64,000 bases of DNA. Origin: Fusarium oxysporum f. sp. lycopersici 4287 (lineage: Eukaryota > Ascomycota > Sordariomycetes > Hypocreales > Nectriaceae). The notes beneath the pieces were generated by a model. The model saw nothing but the letters and a program-made list of their open reading frames with translations. It had not been told where the DNA came from and did no database searches. Below, piece by piece: positions 46,914-58,628 of the stretch. Where the stretch lies: NCBI RefSeq assembly GCF_000149955.1, contig NC_030994.1:620001-684000 (forward strand). Reading direction: 5' to 3'. The position numbers were made by a program, and so were the translations under genes. Numbering within the stretch: the first letter of the stretch is position 1; each line of letters starts with the position of its first letter.

Positions 46914-48296
46914 TCACCATGAGTCGTCATCGTCATCACTCCAGTCCGCGCCATCATCGTCATCAACCCATTCATCATCGTCTTCTTCAACTTGGCCCTC
47001 CTCAAACACTATTGGCGGAGTTACAGGCTGACCTTTTCGCTCAACTTCACTCCAAATTGTACCAAGCAAAGAGTGATCTCTGACCCAACCCTGGCATGAG
47101 GCAATGGGTCCCCTTTTTCTTGCCTTTCTATCATATCTCGCATGGGTAGCCACATTCAAAACGCTGATTTTATTGTCGGGGTCAACCTCTTGCCAGTGAG
47201 GTATCATGCTGTTGAAGTCGGGTAGGTAGGGTGGCCAGTTGCAGAAAGCTATTGTCATCTTAGGCCCTTCGTATACTAGACCGTCACGCTTCGTGTCTCG
47301 AGGGTTTGCTGTAGCCCATGCTCTCGCCCATCCTCCTTTGATATCATCATTTGAAAGGTCATCGTCGGAAGGATCAGGTCTTATGAAGACAGCAGATTCC
47401 AATTGTGAACACGAGGCCATATCTTTCCACAATTGCTCCTCCATCATGACGTTATACAGGCATAAACGTCGCAGTTTCGGCCATTTGGTAAAGACTTGAT
47501 ATTGCCCAATAGCAGTCTCGCCAAGGTATAATTCGTCTTTGACGCTGGTGAGCTCTTCGACGTTGACCAGAGCCTCAAAGCCCTGTCTGAGGGACTTTAA
47601 AATGATTACGTCTTCCCAAGGGTCTATATCCCTTCAGGGCATATCCACGATGAGAGTCTTGAGGACTGGTGCAAGAGTGATGAGAACGTCTTCAAGAATA
47701 TAAATCGTTCGAAGGTCTTGCATAGGGTATCCTGCCCAGTCGTGCCTCGAATGCTCAGAATATCCATCGTCCACAGCAGATTCTGACCGAGACGCTTTGG
47801 GTGCTGCTCGATTACGGCGGGTTTGTGACCCATCGCTCAAATCATCACTGAAATCGCCTGACATATCACTGTCCGAGTCATTGTTGATACGGCCAGACCG
47901 CCTGCTTGCGCGACGAGTAGATGGGGAAATTGTATCATAAGTGGAAGCCGTATCAAACTTGTAACGCAATGGGTTGAGGTATAGTCGCGCTGACCCATAG
48001 GCGTCGCATGGTAATCGCCCGGTGATAGGGCTCTTTTTAGAGATATATCGTCTAAACTTGCGGAGTTTTGACTTTGTGTCAAGATAGAGACAATTTTGCC
48101 AGATGAGTTTGCAGGCAGTAGGATAGATTGCCTTAGACACTCTCGTCAATGACAGTAGCGTTTTTGTAATGGGATGTGATGCGGGGAGGATCGGTCGTGT
48201 CGCATCATTCTGAGGGACCAGACTCTCAACTATCAACAAAATAATCTCGATTGGGAGCCTGGTAATAATAGAAGCAACTGTGTGTTTAGCTTCCAT
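46914..48296 (-). pseudogene. F-box protein with one in-frame stop
   Basis: The frame from ATG 48296 runs 461 codons to 46914 with a single TGA at 47634-47636, about codon 221. The N terminus is F-box-like (IITRLPIEIILLIVESL). A serine/arginine-rich disordered segment, leucine-rich sequence and an extremely acidic tail (VEEDDDEWVDDDDGADWSDDDDDSW) follow. F-box proteins are substrate receptors of SCF ubiquitin ligases. Coding character is unchanged on both sides of the TGA (TLIVDMP, stop, RDIDPWEDVI). A 54-nt in-frame GT..AG removal around the stop is possible but has poor splice signals. It may be a recent nonsense allele, a readthrough gene or a sequencing error. It converges with the amine oxidase gene. 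Confidence 0.7.
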
Positions 48297-48958
48297 GTTG
48301 GATATTTGTCGAGGTGATAAAACTGGATTGTTTTCAGTTGGTTGATGCGGTCTGCTGTTGCCTTACGCGTTGAGGTTATTCTACTAACCGACAAGCAGCT
48401 CGCTTAGGTTGCCCCGATACGTGAATGTGCTTCAACAAACCGATTCTAGCTGGCGTCAGTCATAAACAGTTTAGAATTAGAACATACTCTGTTTATGCGC
48501 TTGATATCACCCTGATTAATTTGAGTAGGTTTTGACTTGTCCTATAACCAGAGACTGAAGGTTGAGCAAGGTAACCGTCGCTTATCGTCTCAAGTGTTTA
48601 CATTGAAATGATATCTCGCTGAGACATCACAAGCTTCACCAAACAGACTCAAAGCTCTTGGGGCATCCTGCCTGTTTGTCATTAGTAATGAGGTGCTGTG
48701 ACTAATGTCCCATCCGAAGGAAAGCACTGCTTTCTTCGTTGCTTGGTTTACAAAAACTCCAAACACAACGCTTGTCTCATGTTTGTATGATGCCTTGAAT
48801 GCGGGCTAGCTTGTTCGAACCAGCAAAGAAGCTTCTAGAGCTCAGCCTGGACTATATAATCCCGTCTTTCTCCCATAAGTTAGCAGGATTTAAGCCTGTT
48901 CTTAGATCCCAGAGTAAAATACAAAACAGAGCTTAGCCTTTGAGGAACAGACAACAGA
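48297..48958. other. Intergenic region, no gene seen
   Basis: This is the divergent spacer between the F-box gene and the PNP/ankyrin relic. No supportable frame or repeat was found. Confidence 0.5.
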
Positions 48959-51804
48959 ATGGCAGATCGTTCAACCTACATTGTTGGGTGGATCTGCGCC
49001 TTAACAACAGAATTGAATGCCGCGGAAAGCCTTTTCGACGAAGAATATGACGTGCTTCTAGATGTACAAGCTCCCGGCGACAACAATATATATTCCTTCG
49101 GGAGAATGGGGAAACATGACGTTGTCGTGGCATCCTTGCCCGAATATGGTATAGGACCAGCCGCTTCTGTAGCTACGTAAATGCTGCGAACATTTCCTAA
49201 TATTCGTCCTCGACTTATAGTCGGCATTGGTGGTGGTGCTCCGAGCCCTAAGCATGATATTCGTCTTGGGGGTGTCGTCGTCAGTGTCCCCTTTGGAGCC
49301 AAAGGAGGAGTCTTACACCACGAATGTGGCAAGAAAATACAGAAACAGGAGTTTCAGTTCACTGGATCATTGAATCAGCCACCTCAGTTTCTGTTGACCG
49401 CTGTGGGATACTAGAAGCGGATTATGAAGGTCAAGGCCATGAACTGAACGAAAGAATCGAAAAAGCACTCAGCAAACGACCTCGCCTCAGGAAACGGTAT
49501 GCTCGTCCATTGGTAGCGACAGACAGGCTCTTTGAATCAAGCCATACTCATCGAGAATCCCCAGCGCCGGCAGCATGCACAGATAACTGTGGCGAAGAAA
49601 ACCTCATCACCCGATGATGACGATGACTCAATGATCCATTATGGTCTCATTGCCAGCTCTGACAAGCTCATGAAGGATGCCACTATCCGGGATGAGCTAG
49701 TAAGGGAGGAGGGTGCATTATGCTTTGAGATGGAAGCAGCTGGCTTGATGAACCACTTCCTCTGTCTGATTATACGTGGGATCAGAGCAAGGAATGGCAG
49801 GGCCCTCTCAGAAGCGTGTGAGGCTGGAAGTATTGAAATTGCCCGGCTCCTCCTCTCTGAGCGTGCGAAAGCAGACTATAAGTCCACTGAGTTAGAAGCC
49901 TGGGTTAGGAGTCCGTCACCCTATAATTACAATGAACTAGAGTGTTATACATTTTCCGAGTGTTCCCTAGTTTCCGCAGCAAAATCAGGCAATGAGCATC
50001 TTGTGCAGATGCTACTCGACAATGTGTTTGACCTTAGTAGGGTGGTTGGCCTTCGTCAGGAGTCCAAGGTTATTACGTCTATATACGTTAAGAAAGCCTT
50101 TGTCGCAGCTTTGCAAGGCTGTCACCAGAGAGTTATAACAACTCTTCTTGACGCCATGGTGAATCATACTCATACTGATGAATACGCTACCCTCAGTGCT
50201 GTATCTGAAATTCAGACTCAACACATCCTACGGGAATTTTCAGCCGCAATAGATAAAGAAGACAGCCCACCTTTCCTTGAGATTATGAACCACCTACACG
50301 AGATCTTACTCGGAGATCATAAGCACATTTTTTAGTCTTTGCTGAAAGAAGCAGGGAGACACTATTTCCAATGTAGTGAGACAGAAGACGGGCCATGGGA
50401 GCTTTGCGCACCTATTGAGGTCGCCGCTAAAATTGGAAGTGCAGACATAGTTGCGCAGTTAATTCAATCAGGCATTGGCCTAAACATTGACAAAGCACTC
50501 GATCTTGCAGTAGAATACGGGCGTGAGCATGTCGTTCGAGTACTATTAGGCCACATGACCGATATGAATTTTACCATGAACAGATCAGAGAGTGATCCAT
50601 TGCGGATTCTTTATTTGTGGAGCGACCGAAGCGACTCCATAGCACATATGTTTCTGGATCATGGAATAGACTACAGTTACATTTATTTGGATGAAAATAC
50701 TCTGCTTCATCTAGCTGCTGAATATGGCAAGGTCAATCTTGTGGAAAGGCTGCTGAGCCTCGGACATGCGGTCGACCAGGAGAACGACCACGGTTGTACC
50801 CCTTTACATAGCGCTTCTAGTATTGATGTCAAACGTGTCCTTTTAGCAGCCGGGGCCAATGTAAATGAAAGAGGTGACCATGGCTTGACGCCACTCCACA
50901 CCGCAACGGAGCGGGGAGTTATAGAGGAAACGGAACTTTTATTACAATCTGGAGCCAGTATTTCTGCCCTGACCGACTGGGGATAGACTGTTATGGACGC
51001 AGATTTGTCGCATAGAGGATCGAGTGACTCAACTGTGTTACGAACTGCCAAGTTTCTGCTTGACAGTGGGCTCGGTACATATGACAAAAGTCCACTGGGT
51101 GCCATTCCTCTACACCTTGCTTGTGCAATATCTCGCGTCGATTTTGCCATGCTATTAATCCAGAAGGGAGCTGATGTTAACGCGAAGGATAATGGAGGAA
51201 CAGCTCCCTTTCCAGGGCAACCGTTGACCTTTTGTCTCTGCTGGTAGGCCACGGAGCTGATGTCAACGCCCAAGATGACAACGGTTTCACAGCGTTACAC
51301 CATGTAGACCTCCTCGATGACAGGTTTTACTCCGATGTTAGTTATCGATATCTCTTGGCAGACATGGCAGAGCTACTACTAGACTATGGAGTCGACATCG
51401 ATGCGCAAGATAAGGAAGGAAAGACTGCACTGTATTAGTTCTTTAAACGCGGGCAACTAGCTGCAGCGAAACTATTGATAAAAAGGGGAGCTGATGTCAA
51501 GGCCTTGAGTGACTATGGGGAAACGATGCTTCACAGGGCAAATGATGATACTTTGAGTTTGTGCCCGGTTTTGCTGGAGCGTGGAGTTGATGTCAATGCA
51601 TTGACGATAGAAGGCTGGTCACCACTTGCCTTTGCATTAAACAGAAATGTTGCAATACGAGAAGAAAAACGAGGACTAACACGTGCTGACCTTTCAGAAA
51701 AAGAGAGACTCTTAGCAATACCAGAAGTAAAACAAGTAGCAAAGCTTTTGGTCGAGAAAGGGGGTAAAACATCAGAAATTGGCGAGAAAAGGAATACAGT
51801 CTAG
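48959..51804 (+). pseudogene. Broken NLR-like gene: phosphorylase domain plus ankyrin repeats
   Basis: The N-terminal part is a nucleoside-phosphorylase (PNP/UDP) domain: [33 protein letters not shown] and [13 protein letters not shown]. This is a common N-terminal effector domain of fungal STAND/NLR-like proteins. The C-terminal part is ankyrin-like (TPLHSASSIDVKRVLLAAGANV, TPLHTATERG). Between them the NACHT/NB-ARC region expected of many relatives is absent, and the phosphorylase domain breaks off just after LIIRGI. In-frame stops occur at 49178, 50333, 50984 and 51436. Frame changes occur near 49405, 49610 and 51210. At least seven lesions mean it is not a working gene. It may derive from a PNP-ankyrin architecture or from an NLR with a large deletion. 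Confidence 0.85.
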
Positions 51805-53142
51805 AAGAGTAGACAGAGCTATGGCGATACCTCAAGTAAATCTTGGAACCAAAGTATGTATTGTTGAATTTGACTTCTGAAGTGATTTTGTTAGATAGGG
51901 CAGGCCTCAAGATGCGCCATGAGCACTACCTTGACAAAATATTCAGCGTATATAAGCGTCAGAAGCAACCGCAATAGCTGAAAAAAAACGGGAAGCTACT
52001 ACTGCGTATCCCTATCTTGGTTGCCAAGCCTTTGAAAGTGAAACTTGAGGCCTATAGGTGTCCACGGAATCGTGAACATGCCTAAACTCTGGATGACAGG
52101 TAGATCATAGCTCTGGCATTCTGCAATGAAACCATGCCTAGGGATCCTTTGCCCGTTATGCCGGTAAACGATTGTCCACCGCATATGCTCCCAACTGCTC
52201 TGATACGCGTTGAACTACAGGGTACAGCCAGATCTTCTCCCATCTAGTGCATATTCCCGTAAGTTTGCATCCACAAAGTCAATTCGCCTCACAAGGCTGG
52301 GTTACACTACATCTTGCCTCAACGAACTGGTAGATCATTCCTCTAAATGCGCAGATACATCCTCCAACGCACTGCAACACTGCATCGTGAAAGAATCGTC
52401 TTCTCATAACAGTGCAGATCGTCATTGTAACCAGCCACACTCGGATAATCACTACTGATTCGGAAACAAACTAGTCTGTGGCACAACTCAATTGACGACA
52501 AGGTTTCTTATCTTGCTGACCCATGTTGATGGCAAAAGAACCGGTGAGCCCAAGGCTTATCCAAACAGGATTTTTCCAAGCTTGACTACAAAAGTCCGCC
52601 GAGGGTCAAGAAAGAGGGGAATGCTTGGATGGAGACATTTTTTCGCCCAGAAAAGATCATCATGTCATTTTGCGGTGGCTGATAAACCCATCTCTCTATC
52701 TCACATCCCTGTCGATACGACGAATAAGCGTAGAAAGATGCTTAATGCCCAGCGCCAACTCTATCACAGCGCTAGTCATTACTCTATCTCTCGTGACCTA
52801 TCTTTGTGCTTGGCCGAGCGGTCGATAATCCCTGCGACCTGCCGTTATCAACATAGGTCGGATTGGCGAATACTCCAAAAGTTCCAGGCGACGTGGGATC
52901 TGAGTCGGCGCTAGTTCCTGGAACAGGCAGTTCCTGCGGGGAAGCAAAGACAACGCCAAGATTCGATCGCCAAAACATCCCTGGAACTGCCTGATTTGGA
53001 TCCGCGGCCGTGAGAGGGTCGTTGTTCGTGGGACATTTCCGTGCTATGCAGAAGTGCCGTGCAGGATATTGTACTATCACGAAATGGTATGGGTTTGTGA
53101 CGAGTAGATTACAATAAATTTAATTTCGTATGATCAACAACA
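51805..53142. other. Intergenic region, no gene seen
   Basis: No convincing gene. A perfect 11-bp inverted repeat (caggcagttcc at about 52925, ggaactgcctg at about 52983) lies in a GC-richer block at 52800-53070. That block may be a coding relic. Open frames on both strands here lack motifs. Confidence 0.45.
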
Positions 53143-53150
53143 TATAAATA
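53143..53150 (+). promoter_or_regulatory. TATA box of aminopeptidase gene
   Basis: tataaata lies 79 bp upstream of the ATG at 53229 and is followed by a CT-rich leader. Position and sequence fit a fungal TATA element. Confidence 0.45.
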
Positions 53151-53228
53151 TCAACTATTTCCACCCTCAGAAATCCCCTTCTTCACTCCTCATCCCTCTC
53201 CTTGCAGTCCAGTCCAGTCCAGCCCAAG

Positions 53229-54803
53229 ATGAGATTCACCACTCTATCCCTCCCCCTCTTCGCCCTGGCGGCCAGCGCCACCAAGAAGCCCCTCGTCAAC
53301 GAGCTCAAGCTCCAGAAGGACATCAACATCAAGGACCTCATGGCCGGAGCCCAGAAGCTCCAGGACATCGCTGAGGCCAACGGCAACACCCGTGTCTTCG
53401 GTGGAGCTGGTCACAACGCCACTGTCGACTACCTCTACAAGACCCTCAAGGCGACTGGCTACTACAACGTCAAGAAGCAGCCCTTCACTGAGCTGTACTC
53501 TGCCGGTACTGCCTCCCTCAAGGTTGACGGCGATGATATCACTGCCGCCATCATGACTTACACTCCTGCTGGTGAGGCTACTGGTCCTCTTGTCGTTGCT
53601 GAGAACCTTGGCTGCGAGGCTAGTGATTTCCCCGCTGAGTCTGAGGGTAAGGTTGTTCTCGTTCTTCGAGGAGAGTGCCCCTTCTCTCAGAAGTCTACCA
53701 ACGGTAAGACTGCCGGAGCTGCTGCTGTCATTGTCTACAACAATGTTCCTGGCGAGCTCGCTGGTACCCTTGGTGAGCCCTTTGGCGAGTTTGCTCCCAT
53801 TGTTGGTATCAGCCAGGAGGACGGTCAGGCTATCCTTGCCAAGACCAAGGCTGGTGAGGTCACCGTTGACCTCAAGGTTGATGCTACCGTTGAGAACCGT
53901 GTTACTTTCAACGTCATTGCTGAGACCAAGGAGGGTGACCATGACAACGTTCTCGTGGTTGGAGGTCACTCCGACTCCGTTGCTGCCGGTCCTGGTATCA
54001 AGTAAGTTTCATATATGACTTTGAAATTACTCAACGCTAACAGACTCTAGCGATGATGGTTCCGGTATCATTGGTATCCTCAAGGTTGCTCAGGCTCTTA
54101 CCAAGTACCGCGTCAAGAACGCCGTCCGCTTCGGTTTCTGGAGTGCTGAGGAGTTCGGTCTTCTCGGTTCATATGCTTACATGAAGAGCATCAACGGTTC
54201 TGACGCTGAAGTCGCCAAGATCCGAGCCTACCTCAACTTTGATATGGTGAGATACCCAACCACTCTTTGACAAAAACAAATACTAACAATTCCCAGATTG
54301 CCAGCCCCAACTACGTCTACGGCATCTACGACGGTGATGGAAGTGCCTTCAACCTCACCGGCCCTGCTGGCTCCGACGCCATCGAGAAGGACTTTGAGCG
54401 CTTCTTCAAGACCAAGCGTCTCGGCTACGTCCCCTCCGAGTTCAGCGGCCGCTCCGACTACGCCGCCTTCATCGAGAACGGCATTCCCTCCGGCGGTCTC
54501 TTCACCGGCGCCGAGCAGCTCAAGACCGAGGAGGAGGCCAAGAAGTTTGGCGGCGAGGCTGGTGTCGCTTACGATATCAACTACCACAAGATTGGCGACG
54601 ATATCAACAACCTCAACAAGGAGGCTTTCCTCGTCAACACCCAGGCCATCGCTAACTCTGTTGCTCGCTATGCCAAGACCTGGAAGAGCCTGCCTAAGGT
54701 CACTCACAACACTCGACGATGGGATGCCGAGGTTGCTTCTGTTCTGAAGCGATCTAGCGGACACAGCCATGCTGGAGGTCCTTGTGGATCCGTTTCCGTT
54801 TAG
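53229..54803 (+). CDS. Secreted or vacuolar M28 aminopeptidase
   Basis: This is a zinc aminopeptidase of family M28 (aminopeptidase Y / Lap2 type), removing N-terminal residues from peptides. Three exons (53229-54001, 54051-54246, 54297-54803) encode 491 residues. A signal peptide (MRFTTLSLPLFALAASA) is followed by a short propeptide-like region. A PA domain lies around residues 120-225 (GPLVVAENLGCEASDFP), then the M28 domain. Zinc and catalytic residues seen in order are H in VVGGHSDSV, D in NDDGSG (completed across intron 1), EE in SAEEFGLLGS, D in LNFDM and H in YHKIGDD. The protein uses highly biased codons (gcc, aag, ctc), suggesting strong expression. Both secreted and vacuolar homologues exist. 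Confidence 0.93.
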
Positions 54804-55115
54804 GATGTATAACTTGTAAAAGTCTGTATTATGAGAGATGAGCGAGATTATGTAGAGTAGATAAAATGAGAAGACGAATTATGAGCTGAAATTTGGTCCA
54901 TAAATGATTAATTGTGTCGGTTCTCTATCTAGAGTTCAAAGCGCTGACTACTTCTAAATGAACTCATTATATGTATTTTAACACCAAAATTCTAACTTCT
55001 TCTAACCCACGTTGTATTCAATAGGCACACGGACACGCGGCTCGCCAATACTGAAGCGGAGTTTGCTTACGTTGACATCATCAGAACCTCACTCCTGCAA
55101 CCACCAAGTGATCAG
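54804..55115. other. Short intergenic region, no gene seen
   Basis: This holds the aminopeptidase 3' region and the promoter of the disrupted regulator. Nothing else is visible. Confidence 0.5.
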
Positions 55116-56582
55116 ATGGAGCAGAACTTCTTTTTTGTGGATGGCTTAAACGCCGATAGAACTTCAAAAAAGCTCATGCGACGGCATGTAATGAAGGGCA
55201 AAAATGCAGGGAAAACATTTCATCGACCGTCGCGGACGAATCAAGTTGTTCATTGTCGGCCAATGGAACGAATTCCTAGACCGCTCGCGACTCAATTCTT
55301 CAGCTTTCCGTTTCCTGTAGCCGTGACAAAGGTTGCTGGTAAAGCGATAGATGACTGTTAGTCCCCGTTCTTTCATATTTGTCACTATGCTGATGTCCTT
55401 AGTCTTCAACGTGACAGTCGGACTCGTCTATCCTTTTCAGCTAGGCTTTTCCCTTGAGAAGGATAAAGTCAAATGGCTCGAGATCATGTTTCATGATAAA
55501 GGATGCAAGTTATACACCTCTGCAAATGTTGCCCCTGCTAATAATCTGAAGCCTACGACTGCTCTCTGGCGCTCATCCAAGCGTCAAACGAGATATATCT
55601 CGGCATAGGCTACAACTGCACCAACTCACTGAACTGTATATCTCAGACCCTTGATCAGCTCCAGGTGAGATTGAATAGCAATGAGGCTTTGTCAGACCAT
55701 ACCATGTCGATCGTCATGGCACTTATCAATCAAGAGCAAGCAGCAGAACATTACGCGGCAGCCGAGACTCATATGGCGGGTTTGAAGAAGATAGTGGACC
55801 TTCGTGGTGGGCTGGAGAATATCGAAGATGGAATCGTTGCTGTCAAGATTTGCCGGTGAGTAGGTAATGTTTGATTTTGGATGGCGAGTGCTGATGTTTA
55901 AAGGACTGATATCCTCTTCGCCATGCAACAAGGTGGGCACCCACTGTTTTATCGAGACCATATGGTTCATATAAAAAGGATCTTGTCGTCTCGGGGCTTC
56001 ACCTTGGAGAGTAGCTCGGATGCATACTCCCTCCGCCATAGCCGACTTGACTCAGCCCTCCAAGAAGCATCATTCGACGCCATAGGATTGTGCAGACTCT
56101 TCAACAAGCACATGGATGAGAAGCCTCTAAATCTACTTGAATTTCAAGAAGTTTTGATATCCATCTGCTATCGACTGCTCCGATTTCGTACTATTGGTGA
56201 ATCCAGGCTCAAGCACGATATTCAGTCTGCCTACCATATCGGATTATCCCTATTTATGATCTCGATCTACTTTCATAACAAGCAGGATCGCATGGCGAGA
56301 CCAGGACTTATCACAGCTCTTGTGAAGGAAGTCACTGAATCTATCTTGGATGATAGCGAAGATGAATTCACATTCTGGCTTCTCATCTTGGGAGGAATCT
56401 CAGTTCCAAGAAACGATGGTCGGGAGTGGATGGTCGAGAAACTTCGAGACCTAGCTTCAATGCTTGGCGTTATGAATTGGGAACAAGCGAAGGATTGTTT
56501 GGCCATTTTTCCGTGGATGAATGCTATCCATGACGAACCAAGCCGGAAGTTATGGGACCTAGTCCGCTTGGTAGACGGATAA
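55116..56582 (+). pseudogene. Fungal transcription-factor-domain protein, frameshifted
   Basis: This resembles the C-terminal regulatory domain of fungal Zn2Cys6 factors but has no zinc cluster. Recognisable segments are the basic N-terminal MRRHVMKGKNAGKTFHRPSR, then VGLVYPFQLGFS, MFHDKGC, YDCSLALIQAS, HMAGLKKIVDLRGGL, and a C-terminal helical domain to the TAA at 56580. Introns are 55357-55402 and 55856-55903, both with perfect phase. Between about 55508 and 55554 the frame shifts by one. I tried all GT..AG pairs near there and none joins the two frames, although a 43-nt intron-like stretch with a GCTAATA branch point is present. It is therefore either disrupted or has a noncanonical splice. 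It belongs to a large Fusarium-type family of regulator-like proteins (inference). Confidence 0.6.
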
Positions 56583-57000
56583 TCACTTCATGGAGATAAA
56601 GCTAAAATGAAAAAAAAAAACCGTTAACTCCGTTCAAGGTTCATTCAACGCAAAAGCAATCAACCAATGAGGTTTCTGAGATATGCCGAGAACCTTCTAA
56701 CCGGATTTGGTAGCAAGTCTCTCATTGGCTCAGTTTAGACTATAGTGGCACCAGGATCTTCATCTCACATTTTGAGATGGTTTCCGAATCGGGTAGCACG
56801 TCTTGTATTGGATGATTTGAAAACAAGGCTTCAATGTTTTGCGAATATCCAGACTTCGCATCTAGGGTTCTTTGAGTATAAATGGTGAGGATGGTCGCAC
56901 TCAGACAATAGTCAATGCAGACACCAGTCATCTCAACGAACATCAACAGCATACTCAGATTATTACTCCAACATCCCAAGACACGTTCTCATCTATCGCC
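56583..57000. other. Promoter region of the SDR gene
   Basis: No gene. It contains a short A run near 56610 and a TATA box at 56877-56882. Confidence 0.5.
56877..56882 (+). promoter_or_regulatory. TATA box of retinol-dehydrogenase-like gene
   Basis: tataaa lies 124 bp upstream of the ATG at 57001 in an otherwise featureless stretch. Confidence 0.4.
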
Positions 57001-58135
57001 ATGGCGTCAACAACAAACCCAGACTTTGGAGCCAATACCGAAGCCACTGAAGTTGCCAAAGCATTTACCGATGGTATTCGTGGCAAAACTGTCCTCATCA
57101 CTGGAGTCAACCGTGGAGGTATTGGCTTTGCAACCGCACAGGCTTTTGTAAGTCCCCCCTCCTGGATCAGATTCTCATGCTTACCGTCTCAAGTCCACTC
57201 AGTCCCCGGCACATGTAATTCTCGCCGGCCGTAGTGCTTCCAAGGCGAAGGAGAGCATCGATGAACTCAAGGCCGAGTTCCCAGATGTAGACTACCGGTT
57301 CTTGGAGGTCGACCTCTCTAGTCAAGCATCCGTCCGCAACGCAGCCAAAGAATTCCTTTCCTGGTCCGATATACCTGCTATTGATTTGATCATCAACAGC
57401 GCCGGCGTCATGGCCGTTCAAGAGCGCACTCTATCCAAGGATGGTATTGAAATGCATCTGGCAACCAACCACATTGGTCACTGGCTTCTCAGCTGCCTCC
57501 TAATGCCCAAGCTCATCAAAGCATCCGAGGTCAAACCAAAGGGTTCCGTTCGTATCGTCAATGTCACTTCTGCCTCGCCTATGGTGTCAAACATGCGCTG
57601 GAACGACATGAACTTTGACAAGAAGAACAAAGACCTTCCTCAAGAGGAGCAGCCAAACTATCAGTTCTTCAAACTTTGGGGATATGAAAACAGTGAAGAA
57701 ACTGCTTATGTTCCCCTCGATGGGTACAATCGCAGCAAAGTTGCCAACGTCCTTTTCGGCATCGAGGCTAACAAGCGTCTCTTTGAAAAGCACGGCATTC
57801 TCACTCTTGCTGCTCACCCTGGTGTCATCATGACGACTGAGCTGGGAAGAAACTTTCCCAAAGAAACGCTGGAAGCTGCTAAAAAGTTGGGGTCGATGGG
57901 CTTTTATACTCACAAGTCGTTAGAAGCCGGGGCTTCGACTAGTCTTGTTGCGGCATTGGATCCAAAGCTTGCCAACGGAATTGGAGAGACTCATGAAGGG
58001 AGTGACAATTATGGAGCGTATCTTGCTGATTGTCAGATCAGTACGGGAGCGAAGCCGCTGGCTGTTTCGAGCAGTGAGGCTAAGAAACTGTGGGATTTCT
58101 CTGAGGAGGCAACTGGACAGAAGTTCTCGTGGTAA
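57001..58135 (+). CDS. Short-chain dehydrogenase (retinol-dehydrogenase-like)
   Basis: This is an NAD(P)-dependent oxidoreductase of the atypical/extended retinol-dehydrogenase-like SDR group. Two exons (57001-57147 and 57194-58135, intron 57148-57193) encode 362 residues. The ATG at 57001 is the first Met in a frame that is open upstream. Motifs are the cofactor loop LITGVNRGGIGFATA, the NADP-type arginine in LAGRSASKAK, the structural NSAGVMA, the catalytic serine region NVTSASPMV and the catalytic YNRSK. The C-terminal part is of the form seen in fungal enzymes associated with secondary metabolism, but no cluster core gene lies within the window. The substrate is unknown. Confidence 0.9.
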
Positions 58136-58628
58136 TTATTCTGCGAGCTTTCTGCTGTTATTGGGTTTTACTCGTGATAGTCGAAGAGGCCAATCTGTTG
58201 ATTATACCAGCCTTCCTATATCATGGTCTTATCTGATATTCTGAGTGACTAGTTACTTATAAATCATTGATTGGATCACTCAAACTCTACTGCATATATT
58301 GGCCAAATATTGGCCAAGATGTATTATTTGCAATTGTGGACTGTAGCTGGGAGCTTATAATCGCCACACAGAGCTCATCATATGTTGGCCGTCGGCCCGA
58401 GTTCCATGTCGCAGAATTCGTTCCTTGTCAGGGAACTCATCGCGCGGGATGCTCGGGTATTCCCGTCACTTGTGAAAATACAGGGGTTGCGAAGCAGCGA
58501 TTCGAGAGGATAAGGTATGACAAAGGGGAATCCCTGTTGGCAACGCGTCCCACGGAAAGTAACATGATATAAAATTCTTAATTCTCTCAAACAAGAGGGG
58601 TTTGGATTGTGGTCTGTCATCGGTCAAG
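58136..58628. other. Intergenic region, no gene seen
   Basis: This lies between the SDR stop and the first exon of the methyltransferase relic. Only short frames are present. Confidence 0.5.

Noticed and set aside
47580..47660. 54-nt in-frame intron that would remove the TGA in the F-box gene
   Set aside because: Donor gtggat is poor, no branch-point-like sequence sits near the acceptor, and it would delete protein-like sequence on both sides of the stop.
52784..53080. 98-codon minus-strand frame with protein-like text upstream of the aminopeptidase
   Set aside because: No recognised family and no connecting exons; at most a relic, so not listed as a gene.
53244..53969. 241-codon minus-strand frame antisense to the M28 aminopeptidase
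   Set aside because: Shadow of strongly biased codons in the real gene; composition (L/S/V/G-rich, no motifs) is that of an antisense frame.
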